Positions 34,030 through 42,839 of a stretch of 64,000 nucleotides of DNA are shown here, piece by piece; position 1 is the first letter of the stretch; every line of letters begins with the position of its first letter. Source of the DNA: Arthrobacter saudimassiliensis. Lineage in GTDB: Bacteria > Actinomycetota > Actinomycetes > Actinomycetales > Micrococcaceae. The notes under the pieces are model-generated. The model was not told the origin of the DNA and ran no database searches. It was given only the letters and a program-made list of their open reading frames with translations. The stretch is from the NCBI GenBank assembly GCA_900016675.1, contig LN483072.1:248001-312000 (forward strand), in the 5' to 3' direction. The translations under genes were made by a program, and so were the position numbers.

Positions 34030-35409
34030 ATGAGCATTGCCGCAGAGAACACCACCGTGACCGACGAGGACCTGGCCGCGGGACGCCGCGCCTATGAACT
34101 GGACCGACGGCACGTCTTCCACTCCTGGTCCGCGCAGAAGCAGATCACGCCCATGGCCGTCACGAAGGCCGACGGCGCCTACGTCTGGGACGGCGAGGGC
34201 CGCAGGCTGCTGGACTTCTCCTCGCAGCTGGTCAACACCAACATCGGCCACCAGCACCCCAAGGTGGTGGCCGCCATCCAGGCGCAGGCCGCCAAGCTGT
34301 GCACCGTCGCCCCGCAGTACGTCAACGACGCCCGGTCCGAAGCCGCCCGCCTGGTCGCCGAGCTGACCCCGGGCAACCTGGACACGGTGTTCTTCACCAA
34401 CGGCGGGGCCGACGCCGTCGAACACGCCATCCGCATGGCCCGGCTGCACACCGGCCGCTACAAGGTGCTCTCCGCCTACCGCTCCTACCACGGCGGCACC
34501 GCGCTGGCGGTGAACGTCACCGGCGACCCGCGCCGCATCCCGAACGACTACGGCACCGCCGGGACCGTGCACTTCCACGCCCCGTTCCTGTACCGCAGCC
34601 AGTTCCACGCCACCACGCAGGAGGAGGAGTGCCGCCGGGCGCTGGAGCACCTGGAGCAGCTGATCCTGCTCGAAGGCCCCGGCGCCTTCGCCGCGCTCAT
34701 CCTCGAATCCATTCCCGGCACCGCCGGGATCATGGTGCCCCCGCCGGGCTACCTCGCCGGGGTCCGGGAGATCACCGAAAAGTACGGCATCGTCTTCATC
34801 GCCGATGAGGTGATGGCCGGCTTCGGCCGCTCCGGCAAGTGGTTCGCCGTCGAACACGCCGCCGGCGTGGAGCCGGACCTGCTCACCTTCGCCAAGGGCG
34901 TCAACTCCGGCTACGTTCCCCTCGGCGGCGTCGCCATCTCCGACGAGATCGCCGCGACCTTCGCCGACGTCCCCTATCCGGGCGGCCTGACCTACTCCGG
35001 CCATCCGCTGGCCTGCGCCGCGGCGGTCGCCACCATCGGAGCCATGCGGGAGGAAGGCATGGTGGAAAACGCGGCCCGGCTCGGCGCCGAGGTGTTCGGG
35101 CCCGGCCTGGCCGAGCTCGCGGAAAAGCACCCCAGCGTGGGCGAGGTCCGCGGCACCGGCGCCTTCTGGGCCATCGAGTTCGTCACCGACCGCGCCACCC
35201 GGGAGCCGATGGCCCCCTACGGCGGTTCGAGCCCGGCCATGAACACGCTGATCGGCGCCTGCAAGGAGCGCGGGCTGCTGCCGTTCGCCAACTTCAACCG
35301 CATCCATGTGGCCCCGCCGCTGAACCTCACCGATGACCAGGCCCGCACCGGCCTGGGCATCCTCGATGAGGTGATGGCCATCGCCGATACCTACACCACG
35401 GGCGGATAG
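34030..35409 (+). CDS. Class III aminotransferase (beta-alanine/taurine/GABA:pyruvate type)
   Basis: PLP enzyme of 459 residues. Lys289 in TFAKGVNSGYVPLGG forms the Schiff base. IADEVMAGFGRSGKWF contains the cofactor Asp and TNGGADAVEHAIRMA the phosphate-site helix. The pattern IPGTAGIMVPPPGYL fits the group annotated as taurine--pyruvate or beta-alanine--pyruvate aminotransferases. Its product from beta-alanine would be malonate semialdehyde, the substrate of the MmsA enzyme encoded 26 bp upstream, which makes the pair a plausible two-step module. Confidence 0.88.
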   Translation: MSIAAENTTVTDEDLAAGRRAYELDRRHVFHSWSAQKQITPMAVTKADGAYVWDGEGRRLLDFSSQLVNTNIGHQHPKVVAAIQAQAAKLCTVAPQYVNDARSEAARLVAELTPGNLDTVFFTNGGADAVEHAIRMARLHTGRYKVLSAYRSYHGGTALAVNVTGDPRRIPNDYGTAGTVHFHAPFLYRSQFHATTQEEECRRALEHLEQLILLEGPGAFAALILESIPGTAGIMVPPPGYLAGVREITEKYGIVFIADEVMAGFGRSGKWFAVEHAAGVEPDLLTFAKGVNSGYVPLGGVAISDEIAATFADVPYPGGLTYSGHPLACAAAVATIGAMREEGMVENAARLGAEVFGPGLAELAEKHPSVGEVRGTGAFWAIEFVTDRATREPMAPYGGSSPAMNTLIGACKERGLLPFANFNRIHVAPPLNLTDDQARTGLGILDEVMAIADTYTTGG

Positions 35410-35412
35410 GGC

Positions 35413-36858
35413 ATGCTCACCTCCTACGACCTCGCCGAACGCGGCCTGTCCCCGCAGCGCACCGCCCGCTCGCTCGAGGGAGCCTCCGCCGAGCCGTACT
35501 GGCTGGACGACCCCGACCGGCCGGACCCGCTGCCCGCCCTCGCCGGCGACGCCGCGGCGGACCTCGCCGTCGTCGGCGGCGGTTACGCCGGGCTGTGGAC
35601 CGCGCTGATGGCCAAGGAACGGGACCCCGGCCGGCGGGTCATTCTGCTCGAGGGCCGGCGCGTGGCCTGGGCGGCGTCCGGGCGCAACGGCGGGTTCTGC
35701 GAGGCGTCGCTGACCCACGGAGACGCCAACGGGCTGAAGCACCTGCCCGGCGAAGCCGAGCTCCTGAACCGGATGGGCCTGGAAAACCTGGACGAAATCG
35801 CCAAGACGGTGGCCCGCTACGGCATCGACTGCGGCTTCGAGCGCACCGGCACCATCTCGGTGGCCACCGAACCGCACCAGGTGCAGTGGCTGGAAGACGA
35901 GGCCCGCGCGGCTGGCGGGGACCCCGACGTCGTCTTCCTGGACCGGGACGCGGTGCGCAGCGAACTCGATTCCCCGCTCTACCTGGCCGGATTGTGGGAC
36001 CGCCGGCACGCGGCCCTGCTGCATCCGGCGCGGTTGGCCTGGGGACTGCAGCGCGCCTGCCTGGCCGCCGGCGTCGAAATCCATGAGCACACTCCGGTCC
36101 GCGCCCTCGCGGAGGACGGGGACCGGGTGCGCCTGGCCGTCGACGGCGGCACCGTCACCGCCGCCCGTGTGGCGCTGGCGACCAACGCCTTCCCCTCGCT
36201 GCTGAAGCGGACCCGGCTGTACACCGTTCCGGTCTACGACTACGCGCTGATGACCGAACCGCTCACGGACGGGCAGCTGGCCGACCTCGGCTGGCGGAAC
36301 CGCCAGGGCATCAGCGACCTCAACAACCGGTTCCACTACTACCGGCCCACCACCGACCGGGACGGGCGGACCCGCATCCTGTTCGGCGGCTACGACGCGG
36401 TCTACCACTACGGCCGCTCGCTGAAGCCCGGACACGACCAGCGGCGCGAGACCTTCGAACGCCTGTCCGCGCACTTCGCGGCCACGTTCCCCCAGCTCGG
36501 CGACGTGCGTTTCAGCCACGCCTGGGGCGGAGCCATCGACACCTGCAGCCGCTTTTTCTCCTTCTTCAGCACCGCCTGCGGCGGAAAGGTCGCCTATTCG
36601 GCCGGATACACCGGCCTGGGCGTGGGCGCGACCCGGTTCGGAGCCAACGTGATGCTGGACCTGCTCTCCGGAGAATCCACCGAGCGGACCCGGCTTGAGA
36701 TGGTGCGCCGCAAGCCGATTCCCTTTCCGCCCGAGCCGCTGGCCTGGGCCGGGGTCAGGCTCACCACCGCCGCCATGATCCGTGCCGACCGCCGGCAGGG
36801 CCGCCGCGGTCCCCTGCTGAAGGTGCTCGACGCCGTCGGCATGGGCTTCGACTCCTGA
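35413..36858 (+). CDS. FAD-dependent amine oxidase (PuuB/DAO family), second copy
   Basis: 481-residue flavoprotein of the same DAO fold as the enzyme at 28934, with LAVVGGGYAGLWTALMA as FAD motif near residue 52 and ASGRNGGFCEASLTHG after it. The two are diverged paralogues rather than recent copies. A late YSAGYTGLGVGATRFGANV segment matches the FAD C-terminal motif. ATG 35413 is 3 bp after the aminotransferase stop. It probably oxidises a second amine intermediate of the pathway. Confidence 0.88.
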   Translation: MLTSYDLAERGLSPQRTARSLEGASAEPYWLDDPDRPDPLPALAGDAAADLAVVGGGYAGLWTALMAKERDPGRRVILLEGRRVAWAASGRNGGFCEASLTHGDANGLKHLPGEAELLNRMGLENLDEIAKTVARYGIDCGFERTGTISVATEPHQVQWLEDEARAAGGDPDVVFLDRDAVRSELDSPLYLAGLWDRRHAALLHPARLAWGLQRACLAAGVEIHEHTPVRALAEDGDRVRLAVDGGTVTAARVALATNAFPSLLKRTRLYTVPVYDYALMTEPLTDGQLADLGWRNRQGISDLNNRFHYYRPTTDRDGRTRILFGGYDAVYHYGRSLKPGHDQRRETFERLSAHFAATFPQLGDVRFSHAWGGAIDTCSRFFSFFSTACGGKVAYSAGYTGLGVGATRFGANVMLDLLSGESTERTRLEMVRRKPIPFPPEPLAWAGVRLTTAAMIRADRRQGRRGPLLKVLDAVGMGFDS

Positions 36859-36949
36859 CGGCGGCGGCGCCGCCCGCGTCCGTCCGTCCGTCCGCTTCCC
36901 TTCTGCCCGATCCTGCCGTTGTCCGCCACTACCCCACACGGAGCACTCC

Positions 36950-38443
36950 ATGCACCAGTTCAGTGAAGGCCACCTGTTCATCGACGGCCGCTACCGGACC
37001 GGCCGCGGCGCCGAAGCGCGGCGCATCGATCCCGCGACCGGGGAGCCGGCCGAGACCCTGCGCTACGGAGATGCCCGGGACGTCGACGACGCCGTGGCCG
37101 CCGCCGCCCGGGCCTTCGCCGGCTGGTCCCGGCGCACCCCCGGCGAGCGCGCCGAAGCCCTGCACCGGCTGGCCGCCGAGCTGGACGCCAGGGCGGCTTT
37201 GCTGGCCGGCGTGGAGACCGCCCAGACCGGCAAGTCCATCCGCATGTCCGCCGAGTTCGATGTGCCCGGCACCGTGGACAACGCCGCGTTCTTCGCCGGC
37301 GCGGCCCGCCAGCTGCAGGGCCTCGCGGCGGGCGAGTACGGCGCCGGCGGCACCTCGATGATCCGGCGCGAGGCGATCGGCGTCATCGGCTCGATCGCGC
37401 CCTGGAACTACCCGCTGCAGATGGCCGGCTGGAAGATCCTGCCCGCCGTCGCCGCCGGCAACACCATCGTGCTCAAGCCCAGCGAGCTGACCCCGGGCAC
37501 GTCGCTGCTCTTCGCCGAGGCCGCGGCGGCCGCCGGGATTCCGGACGGCGTCATCAACATCGTCACCGGCACCGGGCCCGAGGCCGGCGAGGCCCTGGTG
37601 ACCCACCCCGACGTCGTGATGACCTCCTTCACCGGGTCCACCGGCGTCGGCCGCCGGGTCATGGCCCTGGCCGCGCGGACCGCCAAGCGCGTCCACCTGG
37701 AGCTGGGCGGCAAGGCGCCGTTCCTGGTGTTCGACGACGCCGACGTCGAGGCCGCCGCGCACGGCGCGGTGGCCGGGGCCATCATCAACGGCGGGCAGGA
37801 CTGCACCGCCGCGACCCGCGCCTACATCCAGGCCCCGCTGTTCGACGCGTTCACCGCCCGGGTCGCGGAGCTGATGGACGCGGTGCGGGTGGGCGACCCC
37901 GCGGATCCCGACACCGACCTGGGCTCGCTGATCAGCCACGCGCACCGCGACAAGGTGGCCGGTTTCGTGGACCGGGCCCGCACGGCCGGCGCGAAGGTCC
38001 TCGCCGGCGGCGAGGCACCCGGCGGCAGCCTGGCCGGCGGGGCGTTCTACCGCCCCACCCTGGTCACGGGCGTGCCGCAGGACGCGGAGATCGTGCAGCA
38101 GGAAGTGTTCGGCCCGGTGCTCACCGCGCTGCCGTTCGGCAGCGACGACGAGGGCCTGGCCCTGGCCAACGACACCGCCTACGGGCTGGCGGCCTCCGCC
38201 TGGACCCGGAGCCTGGACCGCTCGCTGCGGGCGGCGGCGGAGATCGAGGCCGGCTGCGTGTGGATCAACGACCACATTCCGATCGTGTCGGAGATGCCGC
38301 ACGGCGGGTACAAGGCCTCCGGCTTCGGCAAGGACATGTCCGCGTATTCCTTCGAGGAGTACACCAACGTCAAGCACGTCATGATGAGCCGGGACCCGGC
38401 CGCGCACAAGGACTGGCAGGACACCGTGTTCCGCCGCCGGTAA
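36950..38443 (+). CDS. Aminobutyraldehyde dehydrogenase (PatD-like)
   Basis: NAD(P)-dependent aldehyde dehydrogenase of 497 residues with intact catalytic Cys285 (GGQDCTA) and general-base Glu251 (LELGGKAP). SIAPWNYPLQMAGWKILPA and NDHIPIVSEMPHGGYKASGF near the C-terminus match gamma-aminobutyraldehyde/betaine aldehyde dehydrogenases. It would oxidise 4-aminobutanal, formed from putrescine, to GABA. It follows the second amine oxidase by 91 bp; that gap holds a (GTCC)4 microsatellite at 36878-36893 but no clear promoter. Confidence 0.9.
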   Translation: MHQFSEGHLFIDGRYRTGRGAEARRIDPATGEPAETLRYGDARDVDDAVAAAARAFAGWSRRTPGERAEALHRLAAELDARAALLAGVETAQTGKSIRMSAEFDVPGTVDNAAFFAGAARQLQGLAAGEYGAGGTSMIRREAIGVIGSIAPWNYPLQMAGWKILPAVAAGNTIVLKPSELTPGTSLLFAEAAAAAGIPDGVINIVTGTGPEAGEALVTHPDVVMTSFTGSTGVGRRVMALAARTAKRVHLELGGKAPFLVFDDADVEAAAHGAVAGAIINGGQDCTAATRAYIQAPLFDAFTARVAELMDAVRVGDPADPDTDLGSLISHAHRDKVAGFVDRARTAGAKVLAGGEAPGGSLAGGAFYRPTLVTGVPQDAEIVQQEVFGPVLTALPFGSDDEGLALANDTAYGLAASAWTRSLDRSLRAAAEIEAGCVWINDHIPIVSEMPHGGYKASGFGKDMSAYSFEEYTNVKHVMMSRDPAAHKDWQDTVFRRR

Positions 38444-38542
38444 GAGGCCCGGCCGGGCTTCCTACCGGCGGCAGGAGCCGGGAGCCGGGCCTGCCATAGG
38501 ATAACGGTGGTCTTTTCGTCTTCCGGAATTGAAGTTCTGCCC

Positions 38543-39556
38543 ATGCACTCCCCCGCCGCCCCGTCCTCGTCCTCCGCCCTCCGCCGCCTCGGCGTGCTGC
38601 TCGCGGCCCCGCTCCTGGTCCTGTCCGCCGCCGGCTGCGAGGCGGATGCTCCGGCCACCGCCGCCGGGTCCCAGGCGGCATCCTCCTCCGCCGGCGTCCC
38701 CGCCCAGCCCACGGAACCGCAGGCGGGCACCGACGCCGGGGCAGCGCCCCCGGCGGATGGCACCGGCGCCGGGCCCGCCGCGATCGATGTGCTGGCCACC
38801 CTGCCGGTCAAGGGCCGCGCCCCGAAGACCGGCTATGACCGGGAGCAGTTCGGGCAGGCCTGGGAGGACGTGGACCGCAACGGCTGCGACACCCGCAACG
38901 ACATCCTCAGGGCCCAGCTCACCGACGTCGTCTTCGCCAACGCCGGCGGCTGCAAGGTCGCCTCCGGCACCCTGGCCGACCCCTATACCGGAAGCACCAT
39001 CTCCTTCGTGCGCGGCCAGGACACCAGCACCGCCGTGCAGATCGACCATGTGGTGGCGCTCAGCGATGCGTGGCAGAAAGGCGCCCAGCAGCTCAGCGCC
39101 GGGCAGCGCCGCGCGCTGGCCAACGACCCGCTGAACCTGCTGGCCGTGGACGGGCCCACCAACGCGGCCAAGGGCGACGGCGACGCCGCCACCTGGCTGC
39201 CGCCCAACCGCGGCTACCGCTGCGCGTATGTCGCCCGGCAGGTGGCCGTGAAGGCCGCGTACTCCCTGTGGGTGACCCAGGCCGAACACGACGCCATTGC
39301 CGGGATCCTCGCCGGCTGTCCGGGCCAGGAGATCCCCGCCGGCGGGGCTGCCGCCGGCGCCGCCGCTGCCGACGCCGCGCCCGCGGCCCCGGCGCCCGAG
39401 GCCGTGGTGCCCGGCCCCGCCGTCGGGCCCGGAACGGAAACGTATTACGCGAACTGCGCCGCGGTCCGCGCCGCCGGGGCGGCGCCGATCCGCCAGGGCA
39501 ATCCCGGCTACCGGGCCGGCCTGGACGGCGACGGAGACGGAACGGGCTGCGAATAG
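38543..39556 (+). CDS. HNH-nuclease lipoprotein with C-terminal Excalibur motif
   Basis: Exported protein of 337 residues with a lipobox-type signal (LVLSAAGC, about residue 34) and an Ala/Pro/Gly-rich linker. A DUF1524/GmrSD-type HNH domain follows (residues about 90-250: IDHVVALSDAWQKGA and NDPLNLLAVDGPTNAAKGD), then a second linker. The Excalibur calcium-binding tail ends GLDGDGDGTGCE. Similar secreted proteins in actinobacteria are probable surface or extracellular nucleases used for DNA uptake, nutrition or competition; the role is inferred. The start at ATG 38543 is chosen because it gives a normal signal peptide. Confidence 0.88.
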   Translation: MHSPAAPSSSSALRRLGVLLAAPLLVLSAAGCEADAPATAAGSQAASSSAGVPAQPTEPQAGTDAGAAPPADGTGAGPAAIDVLATLPVKGRAPKTGYDREQFGQAWEDVDRNGCDTRNDILRAQLTDVVFANAGGCKVASGTLADPYTGSTISFVRGQDTSTAVQIDHVVALSDAWQKGAQQLSAGQRRALANDPLNLLAVDGPTNAAKGDGDAATWLPPNRGYRCAYVARQVAVKAAYSLWVTQAEHDAIAGILAGCPGQEIPAGGAAAGAAAADAAPAAPAPEAVVPGPAVGPGTETYYANCAAVRAAGAAPIRQGNPGYRAGLDGDGDGTGCE

Positions 39557-39685
39557 CAAATTAGCCGTGCCGTTGCGGCCTTGGCATACTGGTGGGCGCT
39601 TGTGGCCTGCGCCACCGCGGCAGGCCGCGGAAGCGGGCCGCTGGGACCGACACCTGAGTGATACGCGACTGACCGGAACGGCTGC

Positions 39686-41188
39686 ATGACTGACGAAACG
39701 TACAAACTGATTGCCCTGATCCTCTACCTCGCCGCAATGCTCGGCATCGGCTGGTGGGCGTACCGGCGGACCTCGAACCTGGACGACTACATGCTCGCCG
39801 GACGCGGGCTGAAGCCCGGGGTCGCCGCCCTCAGCGCCGGGGCGTCGGACATGTCCGGATGGCTGCTCATGGGCCTGCCCGGAGCGATCTACCTCTCCGG
39901 GCTCACCGAGGCCTGGATCGCCGTCGGCCTGACCGTCGGCGCGTGGCTGAACTGGAAGTTCGTGGCGCCGCGGCTGCGCACCTACACCCTCGTGGCCAAC
40001 AACTCGATCACCGTGCCGTCCTTCTTCGAGAACCGGCTGCAGGACCGCACCCGGCTGCTGCGCGTGGTCTCCGGGGTGATCATCCTGGTCTTCTTCACCT
40101 TCTACGTCTCCTCCGGCATGGTCGCCGGCGGCGTGTTCTTCGAGTCCTCCTTCGGCTCCAGCTACACCACCGGCATGCTCATCGTCGGCGGCGTGACCAT
40201 CGCCTACACGCTCTTCGGCGGATTCCTGGGCGCCAGCTACACCGACGTCGTGCAGGGCCTGATGATGCTGCTGGCGCTGATCGCCGTGCCCGTGACGGGC
40301 CTGTTCCTGGTCGGCGGGCCGTCGGGGATGACCGAATCGCTGCGGGAGATCGACCCGGCCATGCTGAACCCGGTCACCGGCACCACGGCCCTGGCCGTGA
40401 TCTCCGCCCTGGCCTGGGGGTTGGGATACTTCGGCCAGCCGCACATCATCGTCCGGTTCATGGCCCTGCGCTCCCCCGCCGACGCCGTCGCCGGCCGCCG
40501 CATCGGCGTGGGCTGGATGCTGCTCAGCGTCGTCGGCGCCGTGCTCACCGCGCTGGTCGGCGCCGCGTACTTCCAGCAGAACAACCTCACCCTGGACGAC
40601 CCCGAAGCCGTGTTCCTGACCATGGCGCAGGTGCTGTTCCACCCCCTGGCAGCCGGGTTCGTGCTCGCCGCCGTGCTCGCGGCGATCATGAGCACGATCT
40701 CCTCGCAGCTGATCGTCACCTCCTCCGCCCTGGTGGAGGACCTGTACCGGATCGTGGTGAAGCGCGAGGCCTCGCAGCGCGCCATGGTGATGCTCGGCCG
40801 CGGCGCCGTGCTGGTCGTCTCGGTGGTGTCGGTGCTGCTGGCCCTGGACCGCAGCAACTCGATCCTGGACCTGGTCGGCTTCGCGTGGGCCGGGTTCGGC
40901 GCCGCCTTTGGCCCGACCATCCTGCTCTGCCTGTTCTGGCGGCGGCTGACCGTCGCGGGCGCGCTCACCGGGATGGCGGCCGGGGCGGTCACCGCGTTCG
41001 TGTGGGGCAGCTCCGGGCTTACCGCCACCCTGTACGAGATCATCCCCGGCTTCGCCGTGAACCTGCTGCTCGCCGTCGTCGTGTCCCTGCTGACCAAGGC
41101 CCCGGCGGGCCTGGACGCTGACTTCGACGAGGCCGGCCGCCTGGCGCGCCGCGACGGTGCGGCCCCGGAGCAGGCTCCCGCACGCTGA
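39686..41188 (+). CDS. putP: Sodium/proline symporter PutP
   Basis: Sodium:solute symporter of 500 residues with about 12-13 membrane segments. The N-terminal LIALILYLAAMLGIGWWAYR helix, the LSAGASDMSGWLLMGLPG sodium-site motif and a GLGYFGQPHIIVRFMAL segment match PutP rather than other SSS family members. It probably imports proline. No PutA or PutR gene is adjacent in the window. Its C-terminal tail is charged and cytoplasmic. Confidence 0.92.
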   Translation: MTDETYKLIALILYLAAMLGIGWWAYRRTSNLDDYMLAGRGLKPGVAALSAGASDMSGWLLMGLPGAIYLSGLTEAWIAVGLTVGAWLNWKFVAPRLRTYTLVANNSITVPSFFENRLQDRTRLLRVVSGVIILVFFTFYVSSGMVAGGVFFESSFGSSYTTGMLIVGGVTIAYTLFGGFLGASYTDVVQGLMMLLALIAVPVTGLFLVGGPSGMTESLREIDPAMLNPVTGTTALAVISALAWGLGYFGQPHIIVRFMALRSPADAVAGRRIGVGWMLLSVVGAVLTALVGAAYFQQNNLTLDDPEAVFLTMAQVLFHPLAAGFVLAAVLAAIMSTISSQLIVTSSALVEDLYRIVVKREASQRAMVMLGRGAVLVVSVVSVLLALDRSNSILDLVGFAWAGFGAAFGPTILLCLFWRRLTVAGALTGMAAGAVTAFVWGSSGLTATLYEIIPGFAVNLLLAVVVSLLTKAPAGLDADFDEAGRLARRDGAAPEQAPAR

Positions 41189-41290
41189 CCCCCGCGGCGG
41201 CCCGGTGCCTTCCGCCGGCGCGACGGCGGTGCCTACCCTGAAAGGAAGCCGCCCGGCAGCCCGCCGTGCGGCCCTGACCGGGAGGCCGTC

Positions 41291-41701
41291 GTGGAAAACA
41301 TGTACACCGTCGCCATGCGCATGCCGTTCAACGAAGCCGTGCGGCTGACCAAGGAATCCCTCGCCGCCCACGGTTTCGGGATCCTCAGCGACTCCGATCT
41401 GGCCGCGCAGCTCGGGACGGACGCTCCAGCCGGGCTGGGCGACTACCGCATCCTGGGGGCCTGCGACACCTCGTTGATGGGCGAGGCACTGGCCCTGGAC
41501 CCGGCCGCCGGCACCATCCTGCCGTGCAACGTGGTGGTCCGGCAGGAACGCAACGATCCCGTCACCGTCGTGGAGGCCATGTCGCCGCAGACCCTGTTCG
41601 GGCGGGCCGCCGAGCAGCAGCTCCAGGACGTGGCCGCGCAGACCTCCCGCGGTCTGGAAGCGGCCATGTCCACGCTGCGCGCCTCCGCCGGGCCCGCCTG
41701 A
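41291..41701 (+). CDS. DUF302 domain protein
   Basis: 136-residue protein consisting of one DUF302 domain. FNEAVRLTKESLAAHGFGIL is near the N-terminus, followed by DYRILGACDTSLMGEALAL and LPCNVVVRQERNDPVTVVEA. The start is GTG 41291. Structures are known for the family but not a general function; some members sit with redox or heavy-metal genes. No such neighbours occur here. It converges on ldh with a 32-bp gap. Confidence 0.87.
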   Translation: MENMYTVAMRMPFNEAVRLTKESLAAHGFGILSDSDLAAQLGTDAPAGLGDYRILGACDTSLMGEALALDPAAGTILPCNVVVRQERNDPVTVVEAMSPQTLFGRAAEQQLQDVAAQTSRGLEAAMSTLRASAGPA

Positions 41702-41733
41702 TTCCGTCCCTTCCGGCCCGGGTGCGCCGACGC

Positions 41734-42702
41734 TCAGCTGCTGATGCCCAGTTTGGCCAGTTCGCCCTGCAGCTGCTCCGCTGAGGCCATCAGCTGTCCA
41801 TGTTCCTTCTCGCTCATGGGCATCTCGAGCATCGTGTACACCCCGCCGGAGCCGACGACGGTCGGCAGCGACAGCGCGACGCCGCTGATCCCGTAGGTGC
41901 CGGAGAGGTCCGCGGAGACCGGGAGCACCGCGTTTTCCGCCTGCAGCACCGCCTCCACGATGCGCACCGCGGCCAGCCCGATCGCGTAGTTGGTGGCGCC
42001 CTTCCCTTCGATGACCCGGTAGGCGGCGTTGACGACGTCGTCGGTGGCCGCGGCCAGGAACTCATCGGTGAAGACCTGCCGTCCGCTGACCCGCCAGTCC
42101 TGCAGGGGAACCGGACCGATCGTGGCGTTGGACCAGACCGGGAACTCCGAGTCTCCGTGCTCGCCGATGATGGTGGCGTGCACGCTGGTCATCAGCACGT
42201 GGGCTTCCTTCGCCAGCAGCCAGCGCAGGCGCGAAGTGTCCAGCACCGTGCCGGAGCAGAAGATCCGGTTCCGCGGGAGGCCGCTGATCTTCTGCGCGGC
42301 GATGGTCAGCACGTCGCACGGGTTGGTGACCAGGACGTAGACGGCGTCGGGTGCCTGTTCCATCAGCTGCGGCATCAGCTTTTCGAGGATGCGGATGTTG
42401 GCCCCGGCCAGGTCCAGCCGGCTCTGGCCGGGCTGCTGCCGGGCGCCGGCCGTGATGACGATGATGTCCGCTCCGGCCAGGGCCTCGATGTCCCCGCCGC
42501 CGGTGACCGTGCTGGCTCCGGTGAACTGCGTCCCGTGGGCCAGGTCCAGGCCCTCGGCCTCCGCCCGGGTCGCATCAATGTCATACAGCGCGATCTCGCG
42601 GGCGGCTTCCCGGATGATGGCCGCGTAGGCCAGGGACGTCCCTACGCTGCCGGCGCCGACAATGCCGAGTTTGGTGACGGGAACGGTGGTGATATTGGCC
42701 AT
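41734..42702 (-). CDS. ldh: L-lactate dehydrogenase
   Basis: Cytoplasmic NAD-dependent L-lactate dehydrogenase of 322 residues, interconverting pyruvate and L-lactate. The dinucleotide motif GIVGAGSVGTSLAYA is near residue 13. The substrate-specificity loop reads AGARQQPGQSR, with the Gln that favours pyruvate over oxaloacetate. The catalytic loop holds NPCDVLT and the proton-relay IGEHGDSE. All catalytic residues are in place. It is monocistronic and fits with the lactate uptake and oxidation genes elsewhere in the window. Confidence 0.95.
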   Translation of the reverse strand: MANITTVPVTKLGIVGAGSVGTSLAYAAIIREAAREIALYDIDATRAEAEGLDLAHGTQFTGASTVTGGGDIEALAGADIIVITAGARQQPGQSRLDLAGANIRILEKLMPQLMEQAPDAVYVLVTNPCDVLTIAAQKISGLPRNRIFCSGTVLDTSRLRWLLAKEAHVLMTSVHATIIGEHGDSEFPVWSNATIGPVPLQDWRVSGRQVFTDEFLAAATDDVVNAAYRVIEGKGATNYAIGLAAVRIVEAVLQAENAVLPVSADLSGTYGISGVALSLPTVVGSGGVYTMLEMPMSEKEHGQLMASAEQLQGELAKLGISS

Positions 42703-42785
42703 GACGAGCCTCGCTCACGGTAGGAAGGTCCCCCCTTCCCTGGAACTATAGGCGGCGGCTCGTCGAATGGGAACGACCGCCGGCG

Positions 42786-42817
42786 GCTCCGGCCCGCGGC
42801 CGGCCGCGGGCCGGAGC
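42786..42817. terminator. Perfect GC palindrome between gntR and ldh
   Basis: GCTCCGGCCCGCGGCC (42786-42801) is followed directly by its complement (42802-42817), a 32-bp perfect palindrome. It lies 23 bp after the gntR stop and before the ldh promoter region, so a terminator of the ggt-gntR operon is the simplest reading. No U-tract is present. Confidence 0.5.
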
Positions 42818-42839
42818 GGTTCCCTCGCCGGGTTCGTGC

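Noticed and set aside
36878-36893. (GTCC)4 tandem repeat as a phase-variation element
   Set aside because: It is short and lies in an intergenic gap 57 bp before a start codon, without an obvious promoter box spacing effect.
33847-36981. Open frame of about 1040 codons opposite the aminotransferase and oxidase genes
   Set aside because: It covers parts of several well-identified genes on the other strand, and its composition (Gly, Val, His, Arg, Gln) is typical of antisense frames in GC-rich DNA.
38462-41371. Open frame of about 970 codons opposite the HNH lipoprotein and putP
   Set aside because: Both sense genes have clear domains; the opposite frame is low-complexity and has no ribosome site.
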